The notes under the pieces were generated by a model. It did no database searches and had not been told where the DNA came from. It saw only the letters and a list, made by a program, of their open reading frames with translations. Positions 23,523 to 37,573 of a stretch of 64,000 bases of DNA are shown here, piece after piece. The translations under genes were made by a program, and so were the position numbers. The DNA comes from Adineta steineri (taxonomy: Eukaryota; Rotifera; Eurotatoria; Adinetida; Adinetidae), in assembly GCA_905250115.1 (NCBI GenBank), contig CAJNOI010000215.1, forward strand, positions 2,656 to 66,655, written 5' to 3'. The first letter of the stretch is position 1. The number at the start of each line of letters is the position of its first letter.

Positions 23523-26500
23523 AATACGTGTCCAGACTTTTCCTCTTTCCATTGTGTGATTAAACTATGTTTGCTTTCAGATTTTTATTCTATAACTTAA
23601 AAATAAATACTATTTCTATAGTTATTCTTCTAAGTAGAAACTATGAATTTTGATATTTTATAGAGAACGTCTTGGCTAAAATCGTTTAATTGAGTTGGTG
23701 GTTAAATTAAAAAACCAGTTTTTAAAAGAAGCTATGCATAGGCATGTGCCCCCCCGACTGTTCTCTATCGAATGGTGAAAACCGCAGGTCGTTATGACTT
23801 GCTATTTAAGAGTTATAAGCTTTTCTTCCACACACCTTCCTTAAAAATTCCAATAATAGTCTGAGTAATGATTTTATAGTAATAAAATTATACTTACCTT
23901 CAATCTCTAATTCATCACTGTCAGACTTAAATTTTTCGGTATATGAACTTATGTGTAGTTCGAGTTTTGTGAAGAATCATTTTCTTCATTCTGTCATACT
24001 ACAATCAATAGCATTGCTAGTCCATCAACTTCATACATACTTGAGTCATCCTTCATCTATCTTTGAGTGTGCAGCGCATAAAAAAAGCCTTTATCATGAG
24101 AAATTCAATTGTTCATCATAGACGTTCTATAAGAAATATTTTATAATAGTTCTTTATCTGTCTGTATGTGTACAATACAACTGGAAAACAATCTTTAGTT
24201 CATTTCTTCCATATATATACTACACATGTATTTATCACTCCTCGATAATTGTTTGCATCTGTCATGAAATAAGACAATTCCGTTATGTATTTCTTTATAC
24301 TTGAAATATCTTTTAATCAATGAATATTTAATTCATCGTTAAAATAAGTAAAAATGATTACTTTATTGAACTTGAGTTACATCTTTCTATCGACAATACA
24401 TAAAAGAAGAAATTTGCTTTGTCATCTTACTTTTTCCTATACTGTAGAATGAGTTCTACATAGATTCAAACTTTCAAGTATGATTACTCGAGTAGGCAAT
24501 CGAAAATTTTCAACAACTGTATAATACACATCAGAACAATGCCAAACAGTCTCACTAATTCAGAAATTTATCATCTTGATATATAATATAAAGCAACCTT
24601 TTAAGAGATCTCGATAAATTACTTAATCAACATGAAAGTATAGAATTGTAAGATTTCGGATATTTTATGACTTCAATTTTATTAACAACCTATTGTCAAT
24701 ATTATTGTCTTCTATTATAAAAATACCAATTGAAATAATTATCAACGACAAATTTTCATTTGATAGATATGTGTTTCATACAAGAAGAAATTATTGAATG
24801 ACCATCCGGAGACAACAAATCAGAATGATATTCATCAACGAGCCGTACTTCTTTTATTCGCAGAGAATTTCTCCAAACATGTAAAGTAATTAGTAAATTT
24901 CTTAGTGTACTTGCTTGGTATTTTTCAATTAATATGTCTTTCTATTACAAAGTTTACCAATATGTAGAAATAAACAAGAAAAAGAATGAATAAATACCAT
25001 AAACATTTTTTATTATTAGATCTATTATTGACTAGTAGTACCATATGGCTATATCTTATGATTGTTCGTTGTATCAGCTGTAGTAAAGAATCAAAATGAT
25101 CCTAAAATATTGTCCTTGATATACTTTCTTAGAAAATAAAACAACAGATTTTTCTGAAAATACTTATTGATAACGGAACCAATTGTAATGAAAGTATAAA
25201 CTTCAGATAATTTATATTTTTCAAAGTTCTTCTCTAGTAATAATTATTTCTACACTTGAAAAACAGAATATATTTCAAAATATTATTAATTCAAAAGATA
25301 AATACGATATTTTTATTATATGATATTTTGAAATCTTAGGTTTCCATCAAACCATTACTTCCATGAGAACTATCCCTACTCATAAAAATACAATAACACT
25401 ATAAATTAAAACAAATTAATAAATTAGTATTTAAAATCTATGTCCCAGATGGTTCCCTATTTTTTACAAGGTTATTGATCATGTAATGTATATAAATATA
25501 ATGCTTGTTCGTGTTGATTTTATTCAATAACGTCCAATAATAACTAGAACATTTCAATGGGTTCTGAACATAATTCTAAAGTAAGACCTAAATCAACCTT
25601 CCGTGCTTAATATTATTTTTCCAGGTTCTGAAATGAATAGTAACCAAGAAGCAATACCACGGAAAAACACATCAACGAACTCATATATAAATTCTACATA
25701 CCCTATCTTACTGCTTTATTGAATCTATATAATTTCTCTTGTTCACTTAGAAATATATCGTGATTTAATAAGTAAATCGTAGGAGTCTTTTTCTTTTCAA
25801 AAATATTGAAAAATAAATATCTATTCTCAAAGGAAATTTCTCTCGAACGATTCTAAAGATTAATCAATTGTATATTCATAAAGACATATGTTCCAATTAG
25901 ATGTACTTTCCTTTAATTACTATTAAATATTTAGACAGTTGCCTAACAGTTTGTTGGATGATATTCAATCGAGTATTTGTAAATACTATTCAACCTAACA
26001 AGTAATTAGAACTAAACTTACACGTTTAAATTTCCGATCTGTTTTACTAAGACAATCTTTTATTTTGTACTATAACAAAATCAAAAACAACTTTATCTTA
26101 CTCATTTGTTACTTTCCCTGTTAGGAGTCTATAAACAACATAATTCGACCTTTTAATATACATTCTATACTGTGCACTAAAATAACTTACATATATTATT
26201 TTCTTTTTTCGAAGAAATATGATATCAAGTATCTTTATATAGAAAAATACTCCATTTACTTACTTATTTATTCCTTCAATTTTTATGTGGAAATGAAACT
26301 TTTTTTGATAATACTATCTAAATATATTATACCATTGATGAATTTTGCTATAGAATCTTAAAAGTTTTAAATTTATTGTCTATATACATAAAATAAAATA
26401 ATGCGTCATTTGAATTCGTCACATTGATGAGTCTCAATTCCTCGTCAAACCTCCGTCCAAAAGAAGAAAATCGATTTGTGACAAAGATTAACGAGGTGTT

Positions 26501-29500
26501 GAAGACCCATCTATATCCAAGATAGATAGATAAATAGATAAACAAAAAAACAACGACTTCAAATATAATATGAAGATATTGAACAGGAAAACTATTAATG
26601 ATAATAGATAAATGAAGTATATATATATATATATATATTATTTACGATGACTGGATTAATTGAATTACGAAGATAATAATTCTGTAAAATAAAATAAAAA
26701 AGAAAAGACAAAACATCTGACCTTACTTGACATTTCCATTTGGATGTATAACTTACTACTCATCTGTCGACGAATTGTGCATCAAGTAAATATGAGAAAA
26801 AAAAGACCGAGAGAAAGAAAGAAAATCGTGTTGATGAATGAACGACTGTGTACATATATATATATATATATATATGCGTATATCTACTAGAAGAAGCGAA
26901 CAGAAATAGTCGACGAGTGCATGTATATACCCACACACACACTTGCACATGGTGTATTATCATTCGAGTCGACTGACTCATACATGCGTGGAAAAGAGAA
27001 GAGTTCAACCTTGTCGAATAAAGAGAATAAGCGTGTATAAAAGGAGAGAGAAAGAAGAAAGAACAAGTTTTAATTGCAGCTCGAGGCCGCGAATATACAC
27101 GAGAAGGGTGTGTGTCTATGTCATCAGCTGCATTCATTTGCTGATTTGTGTCGATGATCGAATTAGACAGACGGTATTTCCTGTCTTTAATCCGATTCTT
27201 GATTTTACGCACGCCGAGATCTAAAATAATTAACTATCAACATCATATACGTTCATTCAACTAGAAAAAAGTACTTATGACTTCATAGACTCCTATCATT
27301 CTTATTATTAATTGTCTCTCTCAATAGTTTCTTTTTTTTTGATTCTATATACATACAATAATATGTATATACACACACAAATATATATATATATATATAT
27401 GAGTGTGTAAAGAAAAGAGATTTTTTTCTCTCGGTTTTTTTGTGCTTTAACACACTTATTGAATAGAGAATATAAAGACAAATAACAGAGCGATCAGATT
27501 CATTTCTACCTCGTCGAATAAACTTTAGCAGCAGGATACAATATTACCGACACCCACTATTCTATGTTCGTATGTCACTTATCTAATAAAAAAAACCGAC
27601 GATGTCGACAACCTCAACGTGTGATCGACGCGAGCGCACTCACACATACGAATATAACGACGAATGATGATGGTAAAGAATAAAAAATGTGCTTGCTTCC
27701 TTCTAGTCTCTTGAGATGAACTCTCATTTGTTTCCGATCGTTGCCGACCGTTATTTCTTTTACTTGTATTACTGAAACAAAAAAAAAGAAAAACGGATAT
27801 AACCCTATTTGATCTTTAGTTAACATTTTTTACCTTTTTCTTCTTTGTCTTCATCATTACTTGAAAGAAAAGATGATTGTTGCAAACATTTTATGAGTAG
27901 CAGTGATTCCATCACTCTAGACTAGTGTCTTTAATCAACTCGGTAGTACGAGAACATAGAAAAAGAGAAAGAGGGAGAGAGAGAAAGCAATTTGGATAGA
28001 TGTGATACTACTTTGCCTTGTTGTTGCTAGTCGGTCGTTTTTTTTTTTCTCTCGTTCTTTTTTTTCTCTGCTTCTACATATGCAACAGATGGTAGAGTAG
28101 TAAAGGGAAAAAACGAAGATAGACGAGAACGCTTGTCAAGCACAAAAAAGGGAGAGAGAGAAAAAAGAGAATGATGTGTCGTGGACATTCGCATATATGT
28201 ATGTATTATAAAAAAAAAAAGTATTTGCTTCTTTCTCTTTCCTCTTTTTTTTCGGCAAGTTTTATTCCGCCTTTTTCTTCTCGTTCTCTTGTCTTTAACG
28301 TTCGTCGGTATTAGAACCACAATGTTTTTTTGTCTATTCCATGTCCTTTTTTTTCATTGCCTCGCGTAAGAGAGAGAACGATGAGGAGACTATACAATGA
28401 TGCGAAATGCTTATGTGTATGTGTGTGTGTGTGTGTGTGTGCGTGCGCGCATTGATAGATTATATTTTCTATCTATCTATAATGATGATGATGAGGACGC
28501 AGAAAACGCATGCATCATTGTTGCCGGTCTATTTCGAATCGAGCTGTTTTCTTCTCTTTCTGTCATTTTTTCTAATGTCGAGAACTTTTTCGCTCGACAT
28601 TATAGAACAAAGAAGAAGAAAAAAAAGAGTTGAAGGATATAACATAGATAAATGATTGGATGAATGTAACTAGAAGTAATGAACAAGAAAAAGAAAAACG
28701 AGAAACATCTTCGTTATATTTTAATCAAAGTAAAGAACATGAGAATAATATTACTTTAATAAGAAAATATAGAGAGATGTAAAGTACTATGCTTATGCAA
28801 GAATAGACATAACTGATTGAATAAGACAAGATAGAAATGAAGAAAGAAACATGATTTTCCGCAAAATTTACGTGTCACGGCAATAAATGCATAGGAACAA
28901 TAGAAAAGAGAGGCAGCACAAAAAAAAAGAAATCGCAGTTGTCATTCATCAATATTTGTTGGTTTGAACCGATCATCATTCTCTCCGAACTAACTGCAGG
29001 AAACATCGACATCAATGCATTGAATGATGATAAATATTTTCCTGTAGAATTCTCTTTCTTTTTTTTTCACATTACTACTAAACTAACAAAGAACAATTTA
29101 TCCTTCTCCTCCTCATTCCCTTCTTCTTCTTCTTCTTTTTTGCTTCTTCTCTTTAGAGGAAAAGAAATGTTAATTTTTTGTTATTTAGTCAGCACGTTCA
29201 CTGATTCGATTGAAGACGAGAGTTGAAGACAACACTAATGCAAGATAAATCCAATCGTCTTCTTATTCTTTTCTAATATTATCTATATGCAAATGAATGA
29301 CAAGTTTCTACCAAATTGTTTCCTTTAGAAAAGTCTATCATCATCATCATCATCTACATATATATATTCATCTTTCATTAGAAGAAAAAAAAAAATATTC
29401 GTAATATATTCCAATGCAAGTAAATAAGTTCCTATCACATTTATATAATGATATATATATATACAAATAAATATTTCGAATAAATTAGCTTTCTCAAAAG

Positions 29501-31229
29501 TAATATCCATTCAATAATTTTTTTAGTCACACATGCAAATAATTCATTCAGTTCCTAATGATTAAAACATGTCTGAATTACCATTATTAGAAAAACGCGG
29601 CAAAAATTCTAGATATGATCTTCTTTCTGTTATATTAAATATATTTATTATTAAAGGTACATTTCTATCAACATTGAATATTCCAGAAATATTTCATTTG
29701 TATTCTAACGAATAGGTAAACATTGACTTAATAAAACTTATGTTGAAGATGAGAAATATAACAAACAATGAGATATACTATTAACAGAAAACGCTAATGA
29801 ATAAATTGGTACAACATATATAGGAACTCGATTAGTTCATAACAATGATAATTGTGTTATTTACGATAATAAGAAATTTGTATTTGACCAGAACGTCTAT
29901 CTACTAGAAGAGACAGAGAGAGAAAAAAAGCTTAATGTAAATGAACAGATCATCTTTGCTTCGAAATTGATTTACGTATATTTTTTAAGACGATATGAAG
30001 ACTATACAAATAGAACGATTGCCTTCTATGCTTTTATTCTTATAATATAAACTGATAGATAACTTGAATATCGATGAATTGTACAATGTTAATATAATAA
30101 ATGTGCTGAATATATTTTGTTAATTATAACTCATGTGATTAAACTACGAATCTCGATTTTTCAATCAAGTCGAATAAAATGATTTGAAAATAAAAATATC
30201 AATTCAATATCTTAATAATTATTTTATGTGTTCTATGAACTGTAATATGTTTCAAGTAGAAAGACTTGATGTTCTAACAAGAAATACCTTTTATTTTCAT
30301 AAGAATGAACAATAATCGATTTATTTATATTGTTCAAAGACGCTCAAAAAAAGAAGCGAATATAAATTCTTATTTGATTATATACTTGTTTACTTCAATA
30401 TGTCGGAACTGACAAAAAAATGAACTACCTGGGACTGGGGACCAGGTTTCACTGATCCGGCACATCTCTATTCATGATTTTTTTACAATAAAAGTTAACA
30501 TACAATCATACATATGATATATGATGTATATAATTAGAAGAAAATTAAACATATAATCTTTCTTTAACTTAAATATTGAAAAATGATACGATATGTATGA
30601 TTATTATTATTCTTAATATAAACTTATCAATTAATAATAATAAAAATGAGTGCTTTTTTGTATTTATTAATCGATACTATTGAAGTGTATATTTTTATTC
30701 ACATTGATTGTGTCGACTGAAACGCACGGAAAGCTGTGTTACTTCCCATTCCTATAGAAAAAAACAGTATGGTATGGAAGGTGCTACTGAAGTGTGGTAA
30801 TTAGTTTCATATTCAATTGGTTACTCTACACCAATTAGATTGTTTGAAAATGATTCATTTTATTTAAAAAATAATATTTTATTTTGAGTCCTAAACTAGA
30901 CCAGAAGTACATATTTATTGATAATTTCAATACATCAAGGTACATAAAATTTAGGTGTTAGATTTATTTGATAATAGATAAATTGTTTAATATCTTGTTG
31001 TATATACGTATTGACACAATTATATTTCTTCAAGGTGACGTGTCATATTATCACCGATCAATCACTCATTAATAGTAATATGCACACTTGTGATCAGGTT
31101 TATTCTATTAGTCTAGTTTGACTATTCTGTTTATTGATTTTTAACAAAAGTGCGTAATAAATCATTTCTAACTTAACTTCTTTTTATAGATTTTGACCAG
31201 AATTCATTCCAATTTTGAATATATTAAAC
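23523..31229. other. 7.7-kb gene-poor interval with simple repeats
   Basis: No multi-exon gene could be built on either strand. Features seen: a GC-richer patch at about 23735-23800 containing a C7 run; (TA)n at 26618-26638 and 26855-26873; a CpG-richer, repeat-rich block from about 26.7 to 28.6 kb; and a (GT)n repeat at about 28412-28442. One isolated exon-like frame, MSELPLLEKRGKNSRYDLLS, starts at the ATG at 29569 and ends at a possible donor near 29657, but no continuation was found. A small GC-rich patch lies at 30425-30470. Confidence 0.4.
28412..28445. repeat. (GT)n microsatellite
   Basis: About fifteen GT units ending in GCGTGCGCGC. It lies in the CpG-richer block of the gene-poor interval. 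Confidence 0.85.
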
Positions 31230-31909
31230 ATGGAAGACGATGAACGTCCACGACTTGGTTGTCGATTAAATTATGTTCGTAAACTACCTGGCATGTTAAA
31301 ACTCGTTCAACTTGTAAAAATTTTTTATTTCTATAAAAATACATTTTTTATTTTATTAATTTAAGGCTTGCAGTTTCATTGCAATAATATTAGTTGCAGT
31401 AGCACCAACTCTTACCTATAGTGGTAATAAAGGATTTTTTCTATTTGTTTCTATAGTAGCTATTTCTATAACAACAATTCTTTTATTAATGGCGTTAATT
31501 AATCTACAAGCTGTTTTTATACCTGAACGTTGGTCTCTCATTGTAAATTCTTTTGTATACAAATGATTAAAGATTTTTAATTGATTTAATTTTAGGAATT
31601 ATGTTGGTGTGCATTTATTGCCTTATTTTATTTCATTGCTGGTATTGTTATTGCAACGGCTACAAATGGTAATGCTCTTTATGGAGCTGCTGCGGTATAT
31701 TATTTATAAATAAAATAAATAAATCAAATTTTGTTTTTTGAAATACTCTATTATAGTGTTTTGGTTTCGCAGCTTGCATTGCCTATATAGTTGATTTTAT
31801 CAATCGTATTCGTTTACGTCGAGCTGAAGAAGCTAGTGAAAACACAGAAACAACAGTCACAAAAACGACGACGACAACAACAGTTACTCGTCAACAACCA
31901 GTTTATTAA
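31230..31909 (+). CDS. MARVEL-type four-helix membrane protein
   Basis: Four exons, 31230-31313, 31366-31542, 31596-31694 and 31757-31909, give 170 residues. Four hydrophobic helices follow a short polar N-terminus: ACSFIAIILVAVA, then LFVSIVAISITTILLLMAL, then CAFIALFYFIAGIVIATA, then CFGFAACIAYIVDF. The short loops, the ALYGAAA-CFGF junction and the Thr-rich cytosolic tail (TVTKTTTTTTVTR) fit the MARVEL superfamily (MAL, CMTM, plasmolipin, synaptogyrin). These proteins act in vesicle traffic and in specialised membrane patches. Which subfamily it belongs to cannot be decided by eye. A strong acceptor ends at 31189, 41 bases before the ATG. Confidence 0.75.
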
Positions 31910-32651
31910 AAAAAAGACAAATAAACCCATCTATTTGTTAATGAAAACATACGAAAGATTAAGTGATAAATAATTTTCAATCTCATTATATTTTTCTTTT
32001 TCCTATTGATAATCATCATCATAGTGACAATTCATTAGTTAACATAAAGTGCATTAAAAGTTTTTTTTTAATATTGATATTACTAATCGTTTTACGCAAT
32101 TGTATGAATTATTTGCATATATGAAATAAATTTCACCACGATATGATCTAAATCATATGTCTCTAACTTAGATAAGATATGAAATTATCCACGTAAATTG
32201 ATATGGTTTATTTCTATTCATTCGACTATGTTTTCTCGTATAGAAATGACACATTGATTGTTTTTTTTATATTTTAGTTATAAACAAAAAATAAAAGATT
32301 TTGTTTATATTTATCAAGTGTGTGTGTGTGTTTTCCAGAATATCTCAGTAAGAAAGGAAAGAAAGACATTTGTCTCTGTAAAAACAATCCATTTACTAAC
32401 AAATTTGTATACAGAAATTGTTATTCTTCAAGTTGCTTTCCCATATATATAATGACGTATATCATATTTCTTTTGATATATTAGTTGACTGGAAAAGAAA
32501 GATTATGCTGAGATATAGCGTCGTTCTCATTCAGTTGTATCCTATTCAGACAACAAGTATATCGTCTCCAGTTTTCTTTTCATCATTATAACGTGTATTA
32601 TTATTATTATATATAAATAACTTGCTCGTTAGATCTATTAGTTATTAAATA
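31910..32651. other. Intergenic spacer
   Basis: 3' flank of the MARVEL-type gene and 5' flank of the NHL gene. The short open frame at 32258-32452 has no coding character. Nothing else is seen. Confidence 0.5.
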
Positions 32652-33520
32652 ATGTCTAGTTCATCTCAATTAGAATTTACACTAAATGCTTCTCTTGGCT
32701 CTCTAGAATTTGGTAAATCATTTATTGATCAACCACGTGGTATAGCTTATCGTAAATCGGATGCATTATTATTTATTGCTGATTCGAAAAATGAACGTGT
32801 TGTTGCATTTACAGAAGATAATAAAGTTGCTAAAATTATAAGTCATTATGGAACAAAAAATGGTTTAGCTATTATGAGTAATGATCAAGTTGTTATGAGT
32901 GACGAATTACAAGTATTAATATTAAATAGTGATTTACGTTTAATACGTACAATAGGTTGTGATGATGTTGATGCTGGTTTAACAAATTATCAAGGTATAT
33001 GTGTAGATAAAAATGATCTAATTTATGTATGTGATCAAGCAAATCGACAAGTGAAAGTTTATGATCCTAAAAGTGGAAGTATTATACGATTTTTTGGTAA
33101 TAAAACTTTATTTAGTTCACTTGCTTATTGTGCGGCAACAGATGAACATATTTTTGTAACAGATCCACAAGGTAAAATTTTATTTATCAATAAAGTTTCT
33201 AGTTATAAATATTTCTAGGTTCATGTGTTCATAAATTTACTCTTGACGGAACATTTGTTCAGCGTTTTGGTAGTGAAACATCATCAAATTTTTCGCTTCC
33301 ATTATCAAGTCCACGTGGTATAACTGTACTTCCAGATACACATCATATATTAATTGCTGATTCACATAATGATCGTTTAGTACTTTTTGATGATAATGGA
33401 CAATTTCAAAAATTAATTGCAAGTGGTATTGAATATCCGGAATCATTAGCAGTTAATACAAAAGGAGATGTTTTTGTTGCTATGCATGATCGTATTGGTA
33501 TATTTACTCAACGAAAATAA
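32652..33520 (+). CDS. NHL-repeat beta-propeller protein
   Basis: Two exons, 32652-33171 and 33219-33520, encode 273 residues. The whole length is made of NHL-type repeats: FIDQPRGIAYRKSDALLFIA followed by DSKNERVVAF; YQGICVDKNDLIYVCDQANR followed by QVKVYD; LPLSSPRGITVLPDTHHILI followed by ADSHNDRLVLFD. About six blades can be counted. There is no RING, B-box or coiled coil in front, so this is a stand-alone propeller, not a TRIM ligase. There is no signal peptide, so it is probably cytosolic and acts as a binding platform. Bdelloid genomes have many NHL proteins, but a specific role cannot be inferred here. Confidence 0.85.
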
Positions 33521-34100
33521 TATTTCAGAAACTTTTCATTTTTTTTTCTTTGACTATACTTTCAACATTTATTAATTAGTTGATTAATAATTAAAATTTA
33601 GATATAAAAACAAAAAGAGTAATTAGATTATTACTTTAGAACATATATTTTAGCAATCGAGTTTATAACTATTACTTTGTTGTCTTAAAAAAAATAACTC
33701 ATTGATACGGAAGACAAATAACTGAGAAAGGTCAAGGAAATAACTAATAATTCATTCAATGACAAGAAACAGTTGATACAAATATTGAGAAGAATATTAA
33801 GCAAATTCTTTCATTATGATTTTTGTTAGTACACAGATCATATTCTGTTCCTAATGAATCTTTCACCTTCACTTCATCTCTGGGTTTTTCTTGTTTCTAT
33901 TACATCATTATAAAAACATTCGTTTCTATCATTTGATTATGCAAACATATGAGAAAGATCTTAATAAGTAAATAGAGATCAACGCAAACAATTAACTTTT
34001 TCATCATCATACTTTAGTCTATCTGATCAGATAAAAAATTTATATAAATTCAGATTTATAGGAATTATGACAATCCCTATCCGAAATTATGTTTGATTCA
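33521..34100. other. Intergenic spacer
   Basis: AT-rich sequence without recognisable genes, between the NHL gene and the left edge of the duplicated glycine-rich block. Confidence 0.5.
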
Positions 34101-34620
34101 TAGGTATTCAAAATACATCGAAAATTATGATTTATATAACTCTGTCTTTTTGATATATACAAATGGAGAGCATTTCGGACTTCGAAAATAGAGAATTGCA
34201 CTTTTTTCAGCTTTGTATTACCTTTACTAATTTTATATGAATATATAATGGAATGCACATACGAAATTGTATTTGAACTGATTTATCGAATGTAAACGAA
34301 GTTCTTATATTTGAACTGCATACATTCATATGTCTTTTAGTATATGTTTATAAAGAAAAACAGCGTTTATGAATTGATTTAATTGAAAAAGACTCGTCCA
34401 TTTAATCAATTCCCATACAAAAAGAAATAATTTTAGAACTCAAAGATATACAAAAATTTTGATATAAAAAATCAACAAAAAATCATCACAACGAGATAGA
34501 GGTTATATATCTGCTGGTATAAAAGTAGATAAATTAATTTATAGAAAAAAAACGCAAGTTTTAAATAAAATATTTTGAATCATTCAGATTCAATTTTTAT
34601 TTTTAAACAATAGCGTAATA

Positions 34621-34926
34621 TTAGAGATGATGATGATGATGATGGTGACCACGATGTGCAGGGCGTTGATTCATACCTCGTGGGAAAACTACAGTTGTTG
34701 ATGTTAGAGCATGATTTCTTCGGTTACCCCCACCATAATTTCCACCAGGCCCCCTGAGATTATTGCCGCCGTAACCACCGCCGTAGTTTCCACCATAACC
34801 AGGACCATAATTTCCACCGTTACCTGCGCCATAATTTCCACCATATCCACCGCCATTACCTGGGCCATAGTTTCCACCATATCCAGGAGAAACAACTGCT
34901 GGTTTTCTTTTTATTAGATTACCCAT
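34621..34926 (-). CDS. Glycine/tyrosine/asparagine-rich repeat protein with His tail
   Basis: A single-exon frame of 101 residues. After MGNLIKRKPAVV come about eight GGNYG/GYGG-type repeats (residues 14-68), then a conserved tail with VFPRGMNQRPAHRG ending in seven histidines. There is no signal peptide; residues 2-8 (GNLIKRK) are basic. Low-complexity Gly-Tyr-Asn proteins like this may be structural or phase-separating; neither is shown here. The tail from VFP onward is also seen in the second copy at 37337-37573, which argues that the frame is a real gene. A polyhistidine end could bind metal. Confidence 0.6.
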   Translation of the reverse strand: MGNLIKRKPAVVSPGYGGNYGPGNGGGYGGNYGAGNGGNYGPGYGGNYGGGYGGNNLRGPGGNYGGGNRRNHALTSTTVVFPRGMNQRPAHRGHHHHHHHL

Positions 34927-35869
34927 TTGTATGTAGAGAACTCAACAATATACTTGATATCAACGAAGAAAATATTAATAATATATACCTGAAAAAAGTA
35001 ATATATATATATGTATATAATTATTCTTTCATACGTAGGTGCAACTGACTAATTGTGGAAAATTTGTCATTTGCATGAATGATTCGACCACTTTTAGAAG
35101 TTAAAATGTCCAATATTAGTATTTCAATGAAAAGTATAATGTTGTATATCATGAATTTCTTTTCTTTAGTCACACCATATATGATCATTACAAAATTACT
35201 ACCATAAATATGTATCATGAATATGTTACATGATTTTATCAGTATGATGTCATTTTAATTATTTTCAAAACTTGGAGTATTACTAGTTGAACTCTCTCCA
35301 TGACAAAACGTTTCATTGATGAGTCACCCATAGAAAGATATTTGTTGATAACTTGGAAAATCATGTTTCTCTACAATGTACTATTTCACTTAGTGAACCT
35401 TGAAAACGTTTCTCCCTTTCTCTTTCTTTTCATCCATCAAATACAAATGTGTATGTTAACAAGAAAGTACAGAGACGGAACAACACACACACCCAGCCAC
35501 CCTTATCATAGGACTAGTCAAATAGTTAGGCATCGCTTTTGTCTTCTTACTTTTCTTATGTTGAGAAACAATGTAGTTACCAGAATAATAACAAGACGGG
35601 AACGTGATTTTTTTTATTGAAACGCGGTAATAGTTTCCCACATAGATAAAATTTGATGAGAAATCAAATGGACATATTCTAGAGGACTTAAGAGGATTTT
35701 GAAAGGGTCTACAGAAAAACATCGATCGGTATTTTATGGTTTTTAAGAGGCAGATTAAGCATTAATCATGCTTGGTTATAGATAAAGAATTGAGATGCTT
35801 GAGTAACGAATACTTTAGCCTCTGCTTCAAACTCCGGAAATGTATCATAAAAAGAATTAGTTTATTTAC

Positions 35870-36064
35870 CACGAAATAACTTACTAAAAAATTCTTCATA
35901 TTCTCCTTTAATAAATGCTGTTGTCCATTTCAGAGAAGTTTTTGCAGTCATAAAATCAATATTCTTCACAAAATTAACAACATCTCCCGACTGGATGTCA
36001 TAAAGAAACGTAACAACATCAACAATGTCAGTTAGTAATACTTTGCTATTAAGATTTACTTCTT
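35870..36064 (-). pseudogene. Orphan coding exon inside duplication unit A
   Basis: On the minus strand an open frame reads VLLTDIVDVVTFLYDIQSGD, then VVNFVKNIDFMTAKTSLKWT and TAFIKGEYEEFFSKLF. It ends at a clean donor (GGTAAAT) at 35869. The amphipathic pattern and conserved phase look like real coding sequence. The upstream acceptor is weak and no partner exon was found. Unit B lacks this stretch. The family is not recognised. Confidence 0.35.
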
Positions 36065-37336
36065 ATTCATGAAGATCTATTCAATAGGCATCATCGAATG
36101 ATTCACTTGAACACGAAATGCTTACATTTGACCAGTGACGAGCGGATGCACTAAGCGATTCGCTTCTCCTTTTTCAGCCTCCAGGCATACGAAAGTATCT
36201 TAGTCAATCTGCAAAAGATATTATCTTAAAGAAAGACGTATATTGTAACTACTTCTGCTATGGTTCTTTGATTGATGATGGCTTGGAAACCCTTTCATGA
36301 TCCTCCGAACACCTTCAAAGTATGTCTATCCGATTTCTCATTAAATTTTATTGATGTAGATAAATTTCTACCTGATTGAAATAAAAAATAACCATTATAT
36401 GTAGAAGTTGCCTCCCTCTTTTCTTATTATCCTACGAAACACGTATCTATTGGACTCTATAAGATTTGAATCGGCACCATCAATCGAATTTTGAGTCTGG
36501 AATCAAATTAAAAACTTTTTTATATTACATTTTTGACGTGACATCTGAAAAACCATTTGCTATGATGAAATGGTAGTTATTCGTGATCAGCAGTTCAAGC
36601 TGTGTCAAATGATGCAAAACCAATGCGAAAAAATGTTTTTTCAAGGTAGATCTCTATTAATTATTTAGAAAATCATGATTTATATAATTTTGTTTTATTG
36701 AAATTCTAGTTGGTAGATGTTAACACACATGTGAGTCAGTTTCAAGTCAATCGCATTAGTTCATTTGAGGAAAAAACTGTTTTTTCAGTTATTATAAAAT
36801 TAAAGCATATAATATAAAATAATATTAAGTGTTGAATTGAATAGTATTTTCAATATCTAGCTCGAGAGCGTTTCGTACTTCGAAAGTAGAGAACTACACT
36901 TTTTCCAGCTTGGTATTGCCTCTACTAATTTTATGAATATATAACGGACTGCACATATAAAATTATATTTGAAATGATCTATCGAAGGTTGAAAAAGTTT
37001 TTATATTTAAACCGATTATATTTATGTCTTTTAATACATGTTCATAAAAAAATCAGTGTTTATGGATTGCTTCAATTGAAAAAGACTAGTTCATCAACTC
37101 AGTTCTGATAAGAAAAGAAATAGTTTTTCGAACTCATAGATATACGAAGATTATGATATAAAAAACGAAAAAAGAAGATCATACCTCGTCAAAAAGAAAC
37201 CATCACAAGGAGCTAAAGGTTACATATCTCCCGGCATAAAAGTATATAAATTAATTTCTAGAAAAAACGTGAGTTTTACATAAAATATTTTGAATTTTTA
37301 TAGATTCAATGGTCTTTTTATAGCAATAGGATAATA

Positions 37337-37573
37337 TTAGAAACGACGCTGTGGATCACGATGTGCAGGAAGTTGATTCATACCTTGTGGAACGAATACA
37401 TTTGGAGTTGTAATAGTATAACCTGGTAGTTAGGACCCACCATAATATCCGCCAGACCTCCTGCGTTTATTTCCAACATTAGCTCTGCCATAACCCGGAT
37501 CATAGTTTCCACCGTAACCTGCGCCATATCCAGGATAATTAACTGGTTGTTGTCTTGCACCTCGACTACCCAT
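37337..37573 (-). pseudogene. Second glycine-rich copy with internal stop
   Basis: This is the paralogue of 34621-34926. From ATG at 37573 it reads MGSRGARQQPVNYPGYGAGY, continues with fewer Gly repeats, and meets TAA at 37430-37432 after 47 codons. The same frame then continues for 30 more codons to the conserved tail, with VFVPQGMNQLPAHRD, and stops at 37337-37339. The His tail is lost. It is either a decayed copy or a shortened 47-residue protein. Confidence 0.6.

Noticed and set aside
26760..27212. 150-codon minus-strand frame
   Set aside because: Built on (TA)n and Tyr/Ile repeats in a simple-sequence region, with an overlapping frame on the other strand; no protein family seen.
32258..32452. 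64-codon frame upstream of the NHL gene
   Set aside because: AT-rich with a poly-Val/Cys GT repeat; no splice context or homology.
35300..35722. Overlapping frames on both strands in the duplication unit
   Set aside because: The aligned stretch in the second unit does not keep either frame open, so there is no sign of coding constraint.
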